Shown here: positions 61,194 to 64,000 of the stretch, piece after piece | How the letters are laid out: each line of letters opens with the position of its first letter | Numbering within the stretch: the first letter of the stretch is position 1 | DNA from: Streptomyces sp. NBC_00273 | Lineage (GTDB): Bacteria; Actinomycetota; Actinomycetes; Streptomycetales; Streptomycetaceae | DNA: 64,000 nt | Reading direction: 5' to 3' | Assembly (NCBI RefSeq): GCF_036178145.1 | Contig: NZ_CP108067.1 | Coordinates: forward strand, 2,976,001-3,040,000 | Position numbers and translations under genes: made by a program | Notes under the pieces: generated by a model | Told to the model about the DNA's origin: nothing | Seen by the model: only the letters and a program-made list of their open reading frames with translations | Databases searched by the model: none

Positions 61194-61229
61194 CGCGCCC
61201 GTCGACGGAACGTTCCGGCGACGGGCGCG
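61194..61229. promoter_or_regulatory. 36-bp near-perfect palindrome
   Basis: CGCGCCCGTCG (61194-61204) pairs with CGACGGGCGCG (61219-61229), and between them CGGAACGTTCCG is itself palindromic; only A61205/G61218 mismatch. It lies between the response regulator stop and GTG 61255 of ribonuclease D. It may be a terminator hairpin or a dimeric operator. Confidence 0.6.
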
Positions 61230-61254
61230 TCGTATACACGGATACCCTTGACCG

Positions 61255-62538
61255 GTGACCGACGCCCAAGATCCCGCAGCAGACCTGCGCACCACCACCG
61301 GGGGCGGCCCCTCGGACGACGTCGTTGTTCCGCCCGGTGGGCTGCCGACTCCCTTGTTGGAGCCCCGCGAGGGGATTCCTCCGGTGGTCGCCGACGCGGA
61401 CGCCCTCGCCGAAGTGGTCGCGGCCTTCGCCGCGGGCACCGGGCCCGTCGCCGTCGACGCCGAACGGGCCTCCGGGTACCGCTACGGCCAGCGCGCCTAC
61501 CTGGTGCAGCTGCGCCGTGAGGGTGCGGGGTCCGCGCTGATCGACCCGGTGGGCTGTCCCGACCTGTCCGCACTGGGCGAAGCCCTGTCCGAGACCGAAT
61601 GGATCCTGCACGCCGCCACCCAGGACCTGCCGTGCCTGCGCGAAATAGGCATGGTGCCCACCTCCCTGTTCGACACCGAGCTGGCGGGCCGCCTCGCCGG
61701 CTTCCCGCGGGTCGGACTCGGCGCGATGGTCGAGAGCGTGCTCGGCTACGCGCTGGAGAAGGGCCACTCCGCCGTCGACTGGTCCACCCGCCCGCTCCCC
61801 GAGCCGTGGCTGCGCTACGCCGCCCTGGACGTGGAGCTGCTCGTGGACCTGCGGGACGCGCTGGAGAAGGAACTGGACCGGCAGGGCAAGCTCGAATGGG
61901 CCCACCAGGAATTCGACGCCATCGCCTCCGCCCCGCCCGCCCCGCCGCGCAAGGACCCGTGGCGCCGTACGTCCGGCATGCACAAGGTGCGCCGGCGCCG
62001 GCAGATGGCGGTCGTGCGGGAGCTGTGGGAGTCCCGGGACCGGATCGCGCAGCGACGTGACGTGTCGCCGGGCAAGGTGCTGGGCGACGCCGCGATCGTC
62101 GAGGCCGCGCTCGCCCTGCCGGCCAACGTGCACACCCTGTCCGCCCTGCCCGGCTACGGGCAGCGGATGGGCCGGCGCCAGCTGGACCAGTGGATGGCCG
62201 CCGTGGACCGGGCGAAGGCCCTGCCCGAGAACGAGCTGCCGCAGCCCGGGGCGACCCCGGCCGGTCCCCCGCCGCCGCGCTCCTGGGTGGACAAGGACCC
62301 GGCGGCCGCGGCCCGGCTCTCGGCGGCCCGTACCGCCGTCTCGGCGCTGGCGGAGGCGCTGAACCTGCCGCAGGAGAACCTGATCACCCCGGACACGGTC
62401 CGTCGGCTGTGCTGGGAGCCGCCGCAGCGGCTGCACGCGGACGCGGTGTCGGAGGCCCTGGCGGGCTACGGTGCCCGGCCCTGGCAGATCGAACTGGTGA
62501 CCCCGGTGCTGGTCACGGCCCTGGCCGCGACCGCCTGA
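61255..62538 (+). CDS. rnd: ribonuclease D
   Basis: A 427-residue DEDD 3'-5' exoribonuclease with HRDC. Motif I is VAVDAERASGYRYGQRAYLV, motif II HAATQDLPCLREIG, motif III LRYAALDVELL (Tyr/Asp). The HRDC domain is at ~225-300 (ELWESRDRIAQRRDVSPGKV) and the C-terminus also carries a second helical unit. It trims structured RNA ends, including tRNA. GTG 61255 has TTGACC directly before it and no ribosome site, suggesting a short or leaderless mRNA. Confidence 0.93.
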   Translation: MTDAQDPAADLRTTTGGGPSDDVVVPPGGLPTPLLEPREGIPPVVADADALAEVVAAFAAGTGPVAVDAERASGYRYGQRAYLVQLRREGAGSALIDPVGCPDLSALGEALSETEWILHAATQDLPCLREIGMVPTSLFDTELAGRLAGFPRVGLGAMVESVLGYALEKGHSAVDWSTRPLPEPWLRYAALDVELLVDLRDALEKELDRQGKLEWAHQEFDAIASAPPAPPRKDPWRRTSGMHKVRRRRQMAVVRELWESRDRIAQRRDVSPGKVLGDAAIVEAALALPANVHTLSALPGYGQRMGRRQLDQWMAAVDRAKALPENELPQPGATPAGPPPPRSWVDKDPAAAARLSAARTAVSALAEALNLPQENLITPDTVRRLCWEPPQRLHADAVSEALAGYGARPWQIELVTPVLVTALAATA

Positions 62539-62570
62539 ACCGGCGGACCGGGACCCGATCCCACCCGTAG

Positions 62571-62597
62571 GAGCCCCCGGCCCGGTGCCGGGGGCTC
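62571..62597. terminator. bidirectional terminator hairpin
   Basis: Perfect 11-bp stem GAGCCCCCGGC / GCCGGGGGCTC with loop CCGGT, between the ribonuclease D stop and the convergent protease end. Confidence 0.88.
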
Positions 62598-62623
62598 TCG
62601 CCGTTCGCCGACCGCCGCCCGGG

Positions 62624-63669
62624 TCAGGCCGGCGGGGCGATCATCCGCTCGGTGCCGAGGCTGTTCATGCGGGTGTCCTGGTACAGGGTGGTCTCGCCGT
62701 CGGACCAGCGGATGATCAGGTCGTTGGTGAGACCGTCGCTCGTGAACTGGCCGGTGGTCATGGCGACGCTGTGGGTCCAGGTCTTGTTGGGGCCGTGGAC
62801 GGGCTGTTCGGCGCCGGGGCCGCCGGTGGTGGTGCCGACGTAGTTGTTGAGCGCGCCGCTGGACCAGCGGACCACGAGGTCCCACTTCTGGTTTCCGGAG
62901 AACTGCCCGGAGGTCAGCAGGGTGGCGTCCTTCCAGGTGCTGTTGGGGTCCTTGAGCTTGTACTCCTGGCCCAAGGTGCCGGCGCCGATGTTGCCGACGA
63001 CCCGGCCGGTGCGCGCAGCCGCGTTGTATCCCTTGATCCACGGGCTGCCGGAGACGCCGCCGTAATAGCCGCCGCACTCCATCTTCAGCTGCCGGAACCC
63101 GGGGAGCCGGGTGGTGGGGACGTCGCACGTGATCGCCTGGTGCTTGCTGTTGACCGACGCGCTGGACGGGTAGCCGCCCACCGTCACGTTGTGCTCGTAG
63201 GCCGAGGTGGCGGTGAAGGTGAGGGCCCCTGTGATGTTCTCGGGCAGCCCCTTGCCGTTCGCGTGCACCTTGACGAAGGCGAAGTCCAGGTCGGACAGGG
63301 GCCCCTTGGCGGTTTCGTTCTTGGGGTACCGGGGTCCCGATAGATCGCCCCGATCGGGAAGACACCGGCCGGCTGCTCGGTCGCGGACTTTCCGTGGCGG
63401 TACTGCGGAACGAAGATGCTGTGCGTCGCCCGGACCAGACCGTTCGCGCAGTGGCCTGCGGTGAGCACCAAGTCCTTCCCCTTGCTTCGGACGGCACTTC
63501 CCGTGCAGGAGGTGTCGCCGCCGATGTCCTTGCTGTCACGGAAGAACGTTCCGACCATGGGAAGTCCGTCGAAGTAGACCCCCTTGGGTATGCCGCTCGG
63601 ATGAAGCGGTGGGGCAGCGAGCAGGACCGCGCCGACACCGAGGGCGAGTGGGGTTAACCATCTGGTCAA
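62624..63669 (-). pseudogene. frameshifted secreted trypsin-like serine protease
   Basis: One coding signal is split by a single-base shift near 63330. The 5' part has a signal peptide (WLTPLALGVGAVLLAAPPLH) and the catalytic His in DLVLTAGHC. After the shift the same protein resumes with PKNETAKGPLSDLDFAFVKV (Asp) and GGVSGSPWIKG (Ser), then two FG-GAP-like repeats (GQFSGNQKWDLVVRWSSGAL; TSDGLTNDLIIRWSDG) to a TGA at 62624. Adding one C to the CCCC run near 63329 would restore the frame, so it is either a recent mutation or a sequencing error. Start TTG 63669 follows AGGAAG. Codon 5 is TTA (63655-63657). Confidence 0.8.
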
Positions 63670-63689
63670 GGGAGTGCTTCCTGAGCGAA

Positions 63690-63758
63690 ATGATGACGCA
63701 GCCGATGGACCTTATGCCGCGTCAGTTCGATGAGGAGGCAGAGTATGTAGGGCTTTGA
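63690..63758 (+). CDS. possible 22-residue peptide
   Basis: An ATG at 63690 opens a frame reading MMTQPMDLMPRQFDEE then AEYVGL and a stop. It has no GC-skewed codon bias and only a distant AAGGGAG. Inside it lies GAGGAGG followed by ATG TAG (63745-63750), a ribosome site with an immediate stop. It could be a leader peptide for the next gene or chance. Confidence 0.25.
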   Translation: MMTQPMDLMPRQFDEEAEYVGL

Positions 63759-63788
63759 AGATCGCCAATAAGAAAGCAAAGGGTTTAG

Positions 63789-64000
63789 CTGCACACGAAA
63801 GCGCAACACATCGGCGCGGTCGGAGCGCTGACATTGCTGTTGGCGGGTGGAGCGGGAAACGCGTTAGCGGCGTCGGTCGAGGATCCGCCCCGGCCGGCGC
63901 CGAGCGGTGCGGAACTCTCGGCCAGGCCCGGGGACCGGATCGGCGTGACAACCGAGGCCCTGCGGTCCAGTGACGCCTTCAGCGGCGTCCGGGTGACCTC
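63789..64000 (+). CDS. partial secreted protein gene at window end
   Basis: After a TAG at 63786 the frame is open to the window end and reads as a signal peptide plus mature start: HTKAQHIGAVGALTLLLAGG, then AGNALAASVEDPPRPAPSG and GDRIGVTTEALRSSDAFSG. The start may be CTG 63789 (AAAGGG about five bases upstream) or lie further in. A TTA codon is at 63864-63866. The mature part is too short to place; position opposite the protease suggests a related exported protein. Confidence 0.5.
   Translation, partial: MHTKAQHIGAVGALTLLLAGGAGNALAASVEDPPRPAPSGAELSARPGDRIGVTTEALRSSDAFSGVRVT

Noticed and set aside
1-64000. CRISPR array, insertion sequence, prophage or integrative element
   Set aside because: No regularly spaced repeats, transposase or integrase motif, or terminal inverted repeats were seen. 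I could not run a repeat finder.

Overview
The window is a contiguous stretch of high-GC actinobacterial chromosome, almost certainly Streptomyces. The signs are very high GC with strongly biased third codon positions, many GTG starts and 1-4 base stop/start overlaps (ATGA, GTGA, TGATG). A conservon (cvnA-D) is present, several accessory genes carry rare TTA codons of the bldA type, and the coproporphyrin-dependent haem genes hemE, hemG/hemY and hemQ are all here. No insertion sequence, prophage or CRISPR array was seen.

1-10.2 kb: the end of a TRAFAC-type GTPase gene starts a tight operon that continues with a 42-residue membrane peptide, a von Willebrand A protein, a PP2C phosphatase and a Ser/Thr kinase with a zinc ribbon. 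A triple-lesion pseudogene follows on the other strand. Next comes a five-gene biosynthetic operon: OleA/FabH-like condensing enzyme, family 2 glycosyltransferase, adenylate-forming ligase, unusual short P450 and OleD-like reductase. It resembles olefin/beta-lactone clusters but has no OleB hydrolase.

10.1-21.6 kb: a complete conservon (GTPase, DUF742, roadblock, sensor kinase), an unknown protein followed by a noncanonical tRNA-like cloverleaf, and a two-gene operon joining a 1497-residue helical-repeat/Hsp70/dead-trypsin protein to a Ser/Thr kinase.

21.8-33.4 kb: a compact RiPP-like cassette (40-residue precursor, B12 radical SAM enzyme, DUF5825 protein, MFS exporter), then housekeeping genes (msrB, murC, a nucleotide-binding-fold protein, RibD-C reductase, zapE, OsmC), an amidohydrolase with a collagen-like insertion and a P450.

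33.6-47.6 kb: secreted and phosphatase genes, a PPK2 remnant, a deacetylase lipoprotein, a CBM32-phosphoesterase operon, a sigma-like/GTPase pair and an AIM24-ABC operon.

47.7-64 kb: a PTH2 protein, an MNIO (DUF692) enzyme coupled to a membrane protein with a ten-cysteine Ser/Gly tail, a decayed alpha/beta hydrolase, the haem genes interleaved with a DUF4349 lipoprotein, a flavin disulfide reductase and a NADAR protein whose AUG lies in the loop of a long hairpin, then DUF3000, an atypical response regulator, ribonuclease D, a frameshifted secreted protease and the start of another secreted protein. The best candidates for undescribed biology are the MNIO/Cys-tail pair, the B12 radical SAM cassette, the kinase/Hsp70/dead-protease operon, the Ole-like cluster and the tRNA-like element.
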